Source: Nitrospira sp.
GTDB taxonomy: Bacteria; Nitrospirota; Nitrospiria; Nitrospirales; UBA8639
Direction: 5' to 3'
Assembly: GCA_011523385.1 (NCBI GenBank)
Contig: WTGX01000004.1
Coordinates: 186,001 to 250,000 of the forward strand
DNA: 64,000 nucleotides
In this document: one piece after another, positions 1-8,388 of the stretch
Numbering within the stretch: the stretch's first letter is position 1
Layout of the letters: every line of letters starts with the position of its first letter
The notes under the pieces: generated by a model
Database searches by the model: none
What the model was told of the DNA's origin: nothing
The model's input: the letters and a program-made list of their open reading frames with translations, nothing else
Translations under genes and position numbers: made by a program

Positions 1-562
1 TGCGCATCACCCCTAACCCAACACCCAGATAGGGAGTGAACTTGGCCGATAGCATATTGTGAAAATCATAGTAGACGTTTGCGAAGAAATTGTCGGTTCG
101 GAAATCGCTGATTTTTTCGCTTCGTTCGACAAACTCTGCTTGTTTGGGATCGCCGGGAACGTTGAGCGCCAGACGTTCACCGCTTTGCTCGCGCCGGAAG
201 TACTCGGCTTCAAGGCGAAAGTCGCGCCACGCATAGCCGAGATTGACCCCGGCCAGAAAACCCGTGCCCAGATCAAAATTGTTCGGACGGCCCGGCAGGT
301 CTCTGGGTGAACATTGCTCCAACGGAAGTGGGACCGTGGTTCCGTCGCTCAGCGTGTCCGCTTTCAACCACTGATCGCAGTTTGTCGGTATACCATTGTT
401 CGTGCGGGTGGACTTGAGATCGTTCGGGAGGGAGATTCCGACGTCCGCGCCGAAATAGAATCCTTGTCGTGCATGCGTCTCGGAAGCTCCGGCGTCTGAG
501 ACCGGGAGCAGGAGAAGCATCATGAAAACCGTTGCAATGAAATGACGTGCCATCATACGCAT
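1..562 (-). CDS. Outer-membrane beta-barrel protein, 3' part cut by window edge
   Basis: Reading the minus strand from 562 gives a protein that starts MRMMARHFIATVFMMLLLLP, a clear signal peptide with cleavage near Ala-Gly-Ala-Ser (residues 23-27). It continues with beta-barrel-like text: FYFGADVGISLP, GFLAGVNLGYAWRDFRLEAEY, NVYYDF and FTPYLGVGLGV at the window edge. The alternating aromatic/glycine strands and the TPYLGVGLG motif are typical of OmpA/P44-type surface barrels. Two cysteines lie in an early loop. The downstream end of the gene lies outside the window. It is 46 bases downstream of the M48 protease gene on the same strand and may be co-transcribed. The exact start (562, 556 or 553) is uncertain because no strong ribosome binding site is visible. 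Confidence 0.8.
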   Translation of the reverse strand, partial: MRMMARHFIATVFMMLLLLPVSDAGASETHARQGFYFGADVGISLPNDLKSTRTNNGIPTNCDQWLKADTLSDGTTVPLPLEQCSPRDLPGRPNNFDLGTGFLAGVNLGYAWRDFRLEAEYFRREQSGERLALNVPGDPKQAEFVERSEKISDFRTDNFFANVYYDFHNMLSAKFTPYLGVGLGVMR

Positions 563-608
563 CGAGAATCTTTCATGCTCTATCGAAATTTGTCGGACCT
601 CACCAGTG

Positions 609-1448
609 TTACTCGATTAAGGGAAGGGTGGAGGCGGGCGCTTTGTCGGCACGTTCGTAACGTGCCATGGCCTCGGGCATCCATTTTTGAAGGTTTTCAA
701 TACGTGTCTTATGGGCAGGGTGAGTTGACAGGAATTCCAGAGAGGAACCTTTGGAAGATTCCGCCATGCGTTCCCACAGAAGTACGGCTTCTCTCGGGTC
801 GTATCCGGCCTCGGCGGCCAGGAGTAACCCGATGTAGTCCGCTTCCGATTCATGGCTTCGACTGAAGGGCAGCAAGACACCGATCCCCAACGCCTGCATG
901 GCCAGTGTCTGAGTGATAGGCTTCAGGTCCAAGGCTGCCGCGGCGATCTGCATCCCCACATTGGCTGCCGAGTGCTGGCTGACCCGTTCGGCACCATGGC
1001 GGGCCAGGGCGTGAACCACTTCATGGCCCATGATCGCCGCCAACCCGTTTTCGTTTTTGGCCTCAGGGAAAATGCCCGTGTAAAATGCGATCTTGCCGCC
1101 TGACAGGGCCCAGGCATTCTTGGTCTTGTCGTCTTTGATCACCGTGACTTCCCATTGGAACGATTTCGCGCGTTCGGCGTACTTGGATTGTTTGGCCGCG
1201 GCAATAATCCGTTCGGCCACGCGTTGCACGGGCTCCACTTCCGCCGGGTTGTTGGAGATGACGACCCTTGGATCATTGAGCGTTTGGGCATAAGCTTGGT
1301 TGCCCATGTGGACTTCCTGGCTTTCCGGGATCAGCAGAAACTGCGACCGGTTCGTGTACGGGTTCGTCGCACATCCCGCCAGGTTGATGATGATAAAAAA
1401 CAGGGTCAGCGTTTGCATCGCACGCTTGACCATGTTTCGAAAGTGCAT
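609..1448 (-). CDS. M48-family metalloprotease lipoprotein
   Basis: A 279-residue zinc metallopeptidase of the LoiP/BepA-like M48 group. The start at 1448 is chosen because AAGGAG lies 7 bases upstream; the longer reading frame to 1481 has no such signal. A signal sequence ends in the lipobox LAGC (Cys26), so it should be a lipoprotein facing the periplasm. The zinc site is visible as HEVVH (142-146) with the third ligand in HESEADYIG (Glu202). Family members degrade misfolded outer-membrane proteins. It lies 51 bases downstream of the M16 peptidase pair and upstream of a beta-barrel gene, which fits an envelope quality-control cluster, although the substrate is not known. Confidence 0.92.
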   Translation of the reverse strand: MHFRNMVKRAMQTLTLFFIIINLAGCATNPYTNRSQFLLIPESQEVHMGNQAYAQTLNDPRVVISNNPAEVEPVQRVAERIIAAAKQSKYAERAKSFQWEVTVIKDDKTKNAWALSGGKIAFYTGIFPEAKNENGLAAIMGHEVVHALARHGAERVSQHSAANVGMQIAAAALDLKPITQTLAMQALGIGVLLPFSRSHESEADYIGLLLAAEAGYDPREAVLLWERMAESSKGSSLEFLSTHPAHKTRIENLQKWMPEAMARYERADKAPASTLPLIE

Positions 1449-1499
1449 CGGAGTCTCCTTGCCCGATGGGTTTTGCCTCATTTGTGCAAAATTCTATTC

Positions 1500-2936
1500 T
1501 TACGATTCCGGGATGGAAATGTCGAGTTCTTCAACCGTTTCATAACGCGCCAGGGCCGGCGCCGTGCCTTGGCGGGGCCCGATGATCAGGAACACGAATT
1601 GGTCCGGTTTGATGTGCGTGCGAGCCGCTTTCCGGACTTGATCCACGGTCGCTTTCTCAATGCCCATCCTGAATCGGACAAGCCAATCGGACGGATACCC
1701 GAAATATTCATAGGTCAGAAATTTTCCGAGGATTTTTCCGGGCGAATCCACGGAAAAGACAAAAGAATTCAGAAGGCTGGCTTTGGCCTTGCGGACTTCC
1801 TCTTCGGTCGGAGGTTCCGCGTTCATGATTTTCCGGGCTTCCTCCAGCAAGGCGTCAATGCCAGCCTGCGTAGTGTCCGTTTTGGTGGACATGGAAAAAC
1901 TGGCGGTGGCCGGATAGTCCCACCCGAATCCGATCCCGCCATGCACGTCATAGGCCAACCCTTTCTGCGAACGAACGTTGGAAAAGAGCCGGGCCCCGAA
2001 AGAACCGGAGACGATTTGATTGATGATGACGACCGGATGGTAATCCGGGTGTTTTCGCGTGAGGCCCAAATGGCCGATGATGATCTTGGCTTGGGTCATG
2101 TCGCTTTTTTCCACGTAATACACGTTTTTCGTTGTGGAGGTCTGGTAAGGGACGATCGGATCGTCGAAGGATTTTCCTTGCGGCCACGCTTCGAACGTGC
2201 GTTTGACCAGGTCCAACGCCTGCTCCGTTTGAAAATCTCCAACCAGGCCAAGAATGATACGGTTCGGGACGAAATATTTCGCATGCCAGTCGATGAGGTC
2301 CCGTCGGGAAATATTATTGACGGTGGCATAAGATTCGACCCGGGCGTACGGTGAATCCTTGCCGTAGACCAACTTCGAAAATTCCCTCGATAGGATGCCG
2401 TCAGGATCGTCGTTTTGTCTGGCAATGCCTGCAATGATCCGGGTTTTGGCGATGGCGAGTTTGCCCGGATCAAATCGCGGATTTCGCAGGACGTCGCCGA
2501 AGACCGTAAACATCTCGGAAAAATCTTCGCTCAGACACGTCATCGAGGCCGAGCCACTGGCCACACCGATGCCGGTTTCTACGGAAGCGGCTTTGCTTTC
2601 CAGGTAGTCATCCAGTTGATCTCCGGTGTGTGTGATGGTGCCTCCGCTTCGCATGACGGTTCCCGTGAGCGAGGCCAAGCCGACCTTGTCGGCCGGTTCC
2701 AGCCGGGAGCCGGTCCGGATGCGCGCCGAAACCTGAACGGTCGGGAGTTCGTGATCTTCCATGAGCAACACCACCATGCCGTTGTCCAGGACGACCCGGG
2801 TCGGTTGGGGAACGTGGATGTCCGGTAGGGGGGGATACGACAGTTGCTCAACCGAGTCCACCTGGCCGGTGACCGGCGTGGCCAGGAAGAAAACGGTCAC
2901 GGCATACGTGAGGATGAATGGCAAACGTTTGCTCAT
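1500..2936 (-). CDS. M16-family peptidase, non-catalytic-type subunit
   Basis: A 478-residue secreted M16 (pitrilysin/insulinase-like) protein with an N-terminal signal peptide (residues 1-24). The position of the HxxEH zinc motif reads LASLTGTVMRSGG, so the zinc ligands are missing, as in the beta subunits of processing peptidases and in the second gene of many bacterial M16 pairs. The C-terminal M16 domain is intact. It starts directly after the stop codon of the catalytic paralogue (stop at 2937-2939, ATG ending at 2936), so the two are very probably co-translated and form a heterodimer in the periplasm. Confidence 0.92.
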   Translation of the reverse strand: MSKRLPFILTYAVTVFFLATPVTGQVDSVEQLSYPPLPDIHVPQPTRVVLDNGMVVLLMEDHELPTVQVSARIRTGSRLEPADKVGLASLTGTVMRSGGTITHTGDQLDDYLESKAASVETGIGVASGSASMTCLSEDFSEMFTVFGDVLRNPRFDPGKLAIAKTRIIAGIARQNDDPDGILSREFSKLVYGKDSPYARVESYATVNNISRRDLIDWHAKYFVPNRIILGLVGDFQTEQALDLVKRTFEAWPQGKSFDDPIVPYQTSTTKNVYYVEKSDMTQAKIIIGHLGLTRKHPDYHPVVIINQIVSGSFGARLFSNVRSQKGLAYDVHGGIGFGWDYPATASFSMSTKTDTTQAGIDALLEEARKIMNAEPPTEEEVRKAKASLLNSFVFSVDSPGKILGKFLTYEYFGYPSDWLVRFRMGIEKATVDQVRKAARTHIKPDQFVFLIIGPRQGTAPALARYETVEELDISIPES

Positions 2937-4490
2937 TCACTCGCCTTTCCGAGCCGCGGTTGGCGTGGGGACGGCGGGTGTCACGGTCTCGATCTGGGCC
3001 ACGACCCGGTTGGAGTCAACGAACGTTTGCTTGGCAATTCGCCTGATGTCTGCTTTCGTGACCCGGTCAAAACGTTGAATGTAGCGAAACAGTTCGCGCC
3101 AATCGCCAAAGAGGGTCTGGTAGTCCGTCAAGCTCATGGCCAACCCGAGATTGCTTTTCAAGGAATAGATCAGCCCGGCTTTGGCCCGTGTTCGAAACTT
3201 GGCTAATTCTTCGTCCGTGACGTCTTCAGTCTTCAGGCGATCCAATTCTTCACGGATAGCATGCTGAACGGTTTCGTTGGCAACCCCGCGCGCGGGTACC
3301 GCATACGCCACCCACAGGTGCGGATATTTTTCTCCCGGGTAGGCTCCATAGGCGCCGGCGCTGACTGCAATCTGTTTGTCTCGAACCAAAGAGCGGTAGA
3401 ACCGGGAGGTCCGTCCGTTCGTCAAAATGTCGTCGATGGCGTCGAATACGGGTTGATCGGGATGCGTGGCTGCGGGTTTATGGTACCCTTCCATGTAAAA
3501 GGGTTGAGCGGAATCCTTGATCGTCACCACTTTCTCCGCGATAGACGGGGGTTCCACGGTTCTCAAGGCTGACGGTTTTGGTCTGCCGGGAATCCGGCCG
3601 AAATAGGTTTCCAGTAAGGGGATCAAGGTCTTCGGGTCAATGTCTCCGACGACCGCTGTGACCATGTTGGATGGCACGTAATAAGTGTCAAAGAATCCTT
3701 TGGCATCGGTCATGGTATAGGATTGAATGTCACTGGCATAGCCGATCACCGGATGATGATAAGGATGAGCCGTGAAGGCCGTGACCACGAATTGTTCAAA
3801 CAGTCGACCGACGGGCCGGCTCTCCGTGCGCATCCGGCGTTCTTCCATAACCACGTCCCGTTCTTCGTAGAACTCGCGAAACACCGGGTACAGGAATCGT
3901 TCCGACTCCAGATAACAGAAGAGTTCGATCTTGTTGGCCGGGAGTGCATAAAAATAGCCGGTGACGTCGGCGCCGGTAAAGGCGTTTAAGGCGACTCCGC
4001 CTTCTCGTTCAACGATGTCCCCGAACGCATTTTTTTTCACAAATTTCGCAGCGGCTGCTTGCTTGCTTTTAAAGACGCTAAAGAGGTCTTCGATGTGTTG
4101 GGCATCGGACTGGGCATTCAACTTGGCCTCCTGATAAGCCAGATACGCCCGTTCCAACTCCTCCAAGGCTTTTTTCTCTTCTTCGTAGTTCTTGGTGCCG
4201 AGTCGCGGCGTGCCTTTAAAGGCCATGTGTTCAAACATGTGCGCGAGTCCGGTCCTCCCCGTGTCTTCCTGCGCGGACCCCACGTTTACGACCGTCATAA
4301 AGGCGAACACCGGGGCTACGGGGCGTTTAACGAGAATAAAGGTCCAGCCGTTCTTGACGGTGTATTCCGTGACGTTCTGTTCGAAGGATGCAAGGTCAAT
4401 TGCTTGAGAAGCGGAAGGAAAACAGAAAATGCAGAATAGAAGCAGGGTAAAAAGGCGTCGTGGCGGTCGCTGTGTGGGAATCGAAAGCAT
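2937..4490 (-). CDS. M16-family zinc metallopeptidase, catalytic subunit
   Basis: A 517-residue secreted M16 peptidase: signal peptide to about residue 30, inverted zinc motif HMFEH at 84-88, and the downstream acidic stretch VVMEERRMRTE which supplies the third ligand. Between them is a charged, coiled-coil-like insertion (around residues 100-170) that many periplasmic M16 enzymes of environmental bacteria carry. It is the first gene of a same-strand run with the inactive M16 partner, the M48 protease and the beta-barrel gene. The role is probably periplasmic proteolysis of peptides or damaged proteins; the substrate cannot be read from sequence. Confidence 0.93.
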   Translation of the reverse strand: MLSIPTQRPPRRLFTLLLFCIFCFPSASQAIDLASFEQNVTEYTVKNGWTFILVKRPVAPVFAFMTVVNVGSAQEDTGRTGLAHMFEHMAFKGTPRLGTKNYEEEKKALEELERAYLAYQEAKLNAQSDAQHIEDLFSVFKSKQAAAAKFVKKNAFGDIVEREGGVALNAFTGADVTGYFYALPANKIELFCYLESERFLYPVFREFYEERDVVMEERRMRTESRPVGRLFEQFVVTAFTAHPYHHPVIGYASDIQSYTMTDAKGFFDTYYVPSNMVTAVVGDIDPKTLIPLLETYFGRIPGRPKPSALRTVEPPSIAEKVVTIKDSAQPFYMEGYHKPAATHPDQPVFDAIDDILTNGRTSRFYRSLVRDKQIAVSAGAYGAYPGEKYPHLWVAYAVPARGVANETVQHAIREELDRLKTEDVTDEELAKFRTRAKAGLIYSLKSNLGLAMSLTDYQTLFGDWRELFRYIQRFDRVTKADIRRIAKQTFVDSNRVVAQIETVTPAVPTPTAARKGE

Positions 4491-4665
4491 AGGCAGGTTT
4501 GCGCAAGAGTGCTTTCTGATATCCTAACCAGTTCACTGACGCCTTGCAAGTTAACGGTAAACCTTCAGGAACAAGTCGAATAATCAGACGGGAGAGGACG
4601 CGATGAGAAGGATGGAGGAAGCACCGTTATCACTACAGAGTCACGTGTGCCCCGCCTTCTTTGGG

Positions 4666-5337
4666 TCACGCTACATGAGCGACTGCGCGAAAAACCTGAC
4701 TGCGAGTCCGACGCCTACGGGATTGCGAGACGGGGTGGGGAATCGCTGTATTTGGCGGCAAAAGGGCTGCTACCTGCGTCTTGAATGAGTTCAGCAAGGC
4801 CTGGTCCGGGCGGTTGCGGGAAAGCACCCGTAAACCGATCAACAGACTTAGCAAGGTGCGAGCGGTTGTATCCGGAATCACCGCCTGGGAAATTTCTCCT
4901 CTGGCTTGGCCTTGTAGGATCATTTTGCGGAAAAAATTTTTTTCTACGTAGGCGAAGATTCGATTGACGATTTTTGACACCTTTTCGTCATGCGGGGACA
5001 TCTCCAAGGCCGTGTTGACAATATAACATCCGTTTTGCTCCTCACCCTTCGATATTCCATCACAAATTTCGTCGAATAAGGCGATTATAGCCTGGCGGGG
5101 TGAATTCGCCTTTCTGATCTTTGTGAAAAAGGGCTTCGCGTAGGTGTCATTATAGTTGTGCAAGGTTTCGATAAAGAGGGCGTACTTATCGCCGAATGTG
5201 TCATACAGGCTGGCGCGGTTGATACCCATGGTTTCCACGAGATCCTGTAGGGACGTCCCCCTGTAACCTTGATCCCAGAAGATCAGCATCGCTTTCTGCT
5301 TGACGTCATCAATGGCAAATTGTTTTTTTCTCGGCAT
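4666..5337 (-). CDS. TetR/AcrR-family transcriptional regulator
   Basis: A 223-residue TetR-type repressor. The N-terminal helix-turn-helix is clear: IDDVKQKAMLIFWDQGYRGT followed by SLQDLVETMGINRASLYDTFGDKYALF. The C-terminal effector domain is helical and unspecific; the last 20 residues are Arg/Ser-rich. The start at 5337 is chosen because AAGGGGG precedes it at normal distance and because the longer frame reads through the presumed operator. An inverted repeat 46 bases upstream (5384-5398) is a good candidate for autoregulation. The regulated partner could be the upstream epimerase gene on the same strand, but that is inference. Confidence 0.88.
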   Translation of the reverse strand: MPRKKQFAIDDVKQKAMLIFWDQGYRGTSLQDLVETMGINRASLYDTFGDKYALFIETLHNYNDTYAKPFFTKIRKANSPRQAIIALFDEICDGISKGEEQNGCYIVNTALEMSPHDEKVSKIVNRIFAYVEKNFFRKMILQGQARGEISQAVIPDTTARTLLSLLIGLRVLSRNRPDQALLNSFKTQVAALLPPNTAIPHPVSQSRRRRTRSQVFRAVAHVA

Positions 5338-5383
5338 GCCTATAGCCCCCTTTTTTTGATCCAGGAACACTAAATGTGGGGAG

Positions 5384-5398
5384 TGTACCAAAAGTACA
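5384..5398. promoter_or_regulatory. Candidate TetR operator
   Basis: TGTACCAAAAGTACA is a perfect 5-bp inverted repeat around a 5-base spacer. It sits between the epimerase stop codon and the TetR start codon, the usual place and size for an autoregulatory TetR-family operator. Binding is inferred from position and symmetry only. Confidence 0.5.
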
Positions 5399-5452
5399 AC
5401 CCAAATTTCAAGTATGCTGGAAATCAAGCCGAGGTGGCCTGACGGTTTTGTT

Positions 5453-6562
5453 TTAGAGGCAGTCGAATATGCCAGTCCGAAACGAAGAAATATCGAGATC
5501 GAGCCCCGGACCGTGCCACGGTTGAAGGAGGGGGCCTTCGTACGAATATCCACCAATAACCGGATCAGTTTCCAACAACAACGGCGTGTCGAGATCCAGG
5601 ACGGAACACCCGCCGATACCCAAGGCGATGCCGTAAGAGCACCCCATGGCGACTCGGGTCTCCACCATCCCGCCCAGCATCACATGAAGACCGGCGGCTT
5701 TCGCCACGTTTGCCATGAGGATTCCGTCCAATAAGCCGCTTTTGGTAATTTTAATATTGACGTAGTCCGCCGCCCGGTGACGGATGACGGCTTGGAGGTC
5801 ACGTAGCGATTGCGCTGATTCATCTGCGGCAATGGGAGCATGGAGATCACGTTTGAGTTCGGCGTGGCCTTCGAGGTCGTCCTTGGCCAGCGGTTGTTCC
5901 AGGAGGAGGAGTGTGCCGCCAAACCGGTTGATGCCTTGTACCAAGGCAACGGCTTCCTCGCGCGTGTATCCCTGATTGGCGTCAATTACGAACGCCACGC
6001 CGGGACAATGACGATGCAGGGTTTCCACTCGACGAATATCCTCGTTCACGTCATGGCCGACCTTCATTTTGAAGAGACGAAAGCCCCGTTCATGCCATTG
6101 TCGGGCGAGTTCCTTGGTTCGCTCCAAAGAGGCGATGGGAATGGTGACGTCCGTTTCGCGCGCACGCACGTCTGCTCCACCCCACAGGGCCCACAGGGGG
6201 ACGTGAAGCGTGCGTGTCAGGGCATCGAGGAGCGCGGTTTCCAATCCACACCGGGCCGCGGGCGCGTCGGGTGCGCGTTCGGACAGTTCGTGGCCGAGTC
6301 GTTGATAATAAAGCGTCGATTGTCCGAGCAGGTGTTCTCCCAATAGCCGGGCGTTCTTCAGGCTGCTCTCGCGATCTTCCCCGGTGATGGCGGGAAATGG
6401 GGCAATCTCGCCGTATCCGATGGTTCCATCACTCAGTGTCAGCCGTACGAAGGCGTTTTTCGCCACCTGGAGTTGGCCCGTGGCCACGACAAAGGGGTCG
6501 GTGATGGGAAGATCCAGCGGGCAGAATTCAATGTTTGCGATGGTGAAGGAGGAGGCGCTCAT
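5453..6562 (-). CDS. Enolase-superfamily dipeptide epimerase (L-Ala-D/L-Glu type)
   Basis: A 369-residue member of the muconate-lactonizing subgroup of the enolase superfamily. Catalytic lysines are in FKMKVG (Lys165/Lys167) and IKITKSG (Lys271); metal ligands are Asp194 in DANQG, Glu222 in LEQPL and Asp247 in ADES. These match dipeptide epimerases of the YcjG/YkfB type, which recycle murein peptides by converting L-Ala-D-Glu to L-Ala-L-Glu. N-succinylamino acid racemase or o-succinylbenzoate synthase activity is the main alternative; there are no menaquinone genes nearby to support the latter. The enzyme is cytosolic. Confidence 0.85.
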   Translation of the reverse strand: MSASSFTIANIEFCPLDLPITDPFVVATGQLQVAKNAFVRLTLSDGTIGYGEIAPFPAITGEDRESSLKNARLLGEHLLGQSTLYYQRLGHELSERAPDAPAARCGLETALLDALTRTLHVPLWALWGGADVRARETDVTIPIASLERTKELARQWHERGFRLFKMKVGHDVNEDIRRVETLHRHCPGVAFVIDANQGYTREEAVALVQGINRFGGTLLLLEQPLAKDDLEGHAELKRDLHAPIAADESAQSLRDLQAVIRHRAADYVNIKITKSGLLDGILMANVAKAAGLHVMLGGMVETRVAMGCSYGIALGIGGCSVLDLDTPLLLETDPVIGGYSYEGPLLQPWHGPGLDLDISSFRTGIFDCL

Positions 6563-6627
6563 TCCGGAACGTGAAGCGTCAGAAGGAAAAAGGCGGGATC
6601 AGGAGAAACGATCACTACTACAATGGA

Positions 6628-7275
6628 TCACCCGTACCGGTCATTCTCCCACGGTAAGGCGGTGTTGGAATACCCACGCACTTCCCAGAACCCTTTTTGA
6701 TCTTTTTCCGCGAAGGTGATGGTTCTGATCCACTTGGCTCCCTTCCAGGCGTACCGTTTGGGGATGATCATGCGAACGGGTCCCCCGTGGTCTTTGGATA
6801 GTGGTCTGTGATTCCAGGAATGGACAAGAAAGACGTCCTCGTCGTCGCAGACTGAAAGAGGCAAGTTGGTCGTATAGTCGTCATACGACTCAAAGAGCAC
6901 GTATCTGGCTTCCGGCTTGGGCTGTACCGTGTTAAGGAGATGCCGAAAACTCACTCCGACCCATTCCATGCCTAGCTGGCTCCAGGAGGTCACGCAATGG
7001 AAGTCGGACACAAACGGCTGGTATGGCTGAGCCTGATAGTCCTCCCAGGTCCACGTGATGGGATGCTCAACCAATCCATCCACCGAGAGCTTCCATTCTT
7101 CAAGTGAAATTTGAGGTTTGTATCCAAGGTCCAGCACGGGCCAATTATTGACAAGATGCTGCCCGGGGGGCAGACGATCATCCTGATACTCCTCGTCGAC
7201 CTCACGCCCGGAGATCTCACGGCGGTGCAAAGCCATTTTCTGTTTGGCTTGAATGGTTTTTTCGTTAAATTCCAT
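6628..7275 (-). CDS. Sulfite-oxidase-like molybdopterin oxidoreductase
   Basis: A 215-residue protein made of the oxidoreductase molybdopterin-binding domain (PF00174 type). The molybdenum-coordinating cysteine is Cys94 in DFHCVTSWSQ, followed by the typical GVSF, YTTNLPL and HGGPVRMIIP segments and KWIRTI near the end. No twin-arginine or Sec signal is present, so unlike MsrP/YedY this copy appears cytosolic. No dedicated haem or membrane partner is adjacent. It lies next to a VKOR-thioredoxin gene and near a periplasmic MsrA, an interesting redox neighbourhood. The physiological substrate is unknown. Confidence 0.88.
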   Translation of the reverse strand: MEFNEKTIQAKQKMALHRREISGREVDEEYQDDRLPPGQHLVNNWPVLDLGYKPQISLEEWKLSVDGLVEHPITWTWEDYQAQPYQPFVSDFHCVTSWSQLGMEWVGVSFRHLLNTVQPKPEARYVLFESYDDYTTNLPLSVCDDEDVFLVHSWNHRPLSKDHGGPVRMIIPKRYAWKGAKWIRTITFAEKDQKGFWEVRGYSNTALPWENDRYG

Positions 7276-7342
7276 GGGTTACTCTTTATTCTCCGTTTAT
7301 CATGACGGCTACATGAAGGTTACACTGGTTTCAGCTTCGCCA

Positions 7343-8221
7343 TTATTCCTTCCACGTGAAACCGGCGGCACCGGCAAGGGTCCTGGGAGTCTGTAAACCG
7401 GTGTGGCGTTTGTCGTCGATGATCCAAGTTGGATAACTGCGAATGTTGTTTGCCGCGCACGGTGCGGTAAGAGGACTGCCACGCCCCCCGGAACTGCATT
7501 CCACGTACGGCAGCCGTTTCGCGGACGCTTTGAACAGGGCTTTCTGCTCCTGGCAACGTGGACACCAATAGGCTCCGTAAAACTTGGCTCCCGTCTCGGT
7601 CAGGTGGACGGCCAGCGCCTGAAGCTGCGGGTCCTCGGGGCCGGCCGCCTCGTCGAATACCCCGCTGTAGTGCAGGTGGAGTCCGCCGACGATGAGCACG
7701 GCGACCACGCTCGCTTCCTTTAACGACGTTGTCCAGTCCGAAGGCCGCTGCACGAGCGTCAGGATCATGATAGCCGTGATGGTGCCGAATGAGGCGAGGC
7801 AGTAGGTACAGGTCGCCTCGATTTCCACGATGGAGATCACGGTCAGGTAGGCACTGACCCCGAACCCGCCGACTGCGACGAAAATCAGGGGAGTCCAACT
7901 CTTGGATTTTGTCCTGGCTCGCCAAGCCAGCGCGGCCAACGCGAGGTAGGTGAACAGGCCCCACGTGGCCATGGGCATTCCGAGAAACGCGGCCCAACGA
8001 CTGCTTTGGACCAAGTCGCATCCCGAGCCCTCGCCACAGAAAGCCGGGTGTGCTTCAAGCAAGGCGGTGTAACTGAGGTACGTCGTCAACACGATGCCAA
8101 GGACGCTCAGCGTGAGCAGGACAAGGGTAAGCGGGGCGTTCGGAGCCGGCGCGCGAGTTGGCGGAGCGTGCTGGAGACTCCCCGCGCTTCCGGCTTTTTG
8201 TCTTTTACGGTGCTTTGCCAT
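7343..8221 (-). CDS. VKOR-thioredoxin fusion (disulfide-bond formation)
   Basis: A 292-residue membrane protein with an N-terminal vitamin K epoxide reductase domain and a C-terminal thioredoxin-like domain. VKOR loop cysteines are Cys62 and Cys68 in FCGEGSGCD; the quinone-proximal pair is Cys138/Cys141 in CTYC. About four to five membrane helices span residues 30-185. The thioredoxin motif is YWCPRC (Cys220/Cys223). Such fusions oxidise periplasmic cysteines and pass electrons to quinones, replacing DsbA/DsbB in several phyla. The first 30 residues are basic and Pro-rich, consistent with a cytosolic N-terminus. Confidence 0.93.
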   Translation of the reverse strand: MAKHRKRQKAGSAGSLQHAPPTRAPAPNAPLTLVLLTLSVLGIVLTTYLSYTALLEAHPAFCGEGSGCDLVQSSRWAAFLGMPMATWGLFTYLALAALAWRARTKSKSWTPLIFVAVGGFGVSAYLTVISIVEIEATCTYCLASFGTITAIMILTLVQRPSDWTTSLKEASVVAVLIVGGLHLHYSGVFDEAAGPEDPQLQALAVHLTETGAKFYGAYWCPRCQEQKALFKASAKRLPYVECSSGGRGSPLTAPCAANNIRSYPTWIIDDKRHTGLQTPRTLAGAAGFTWKE

Positions 8222-8251
8222 GGCAGTCGGTGTTCATTGATTGATTGACAA

Positions 8252-8330
8252 TTCCTCCTCTTTCCTCCATTCCCCTCCTTTGTACTCTTTTGCAAGGAGG
8301 GGCGTAGGGGAGGTAGAGAAAGGGGAGGAA
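8252..8330. repeat. Intergenic palindromic repeat, CCCCTCCTTTG family
   Basis: The core at 8272-8302 pairs CCCCTCCTTTG with CAAGGAGGGG around a short loop; outer arms TTCCTCC and GGAGGAA extend it to about 80 bases. The same motif recurs at 43.89-44.01 kb and 45.74-45.83 kb, always between genes, often followed by GGGGAGGTAGAG. It is probably a mobile REP-like or MITE-like repeat. Confidence 0.7.
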
Positions 8331-8388
8331 CTGAATCGAAGCGTGCTTCATGATACCCGCTGCCGCGCGGAGGACGCAAAGGGTTCTC

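Noticed and set aside
1155-2354. Plus-strand 399-codon open frame
   Set aside because: Lies antisense to the M16 and M48 genes, which have signal peptides and catalytic motifs; composition is that of a shadow frame.
7320-8021. Minus-strand frame of 233 codons overlapping the VKOR gene
   Set aside because: Same strand, other frame; the VKOR-thioredoxin frame has all catalytic cysteines and membrane helices.
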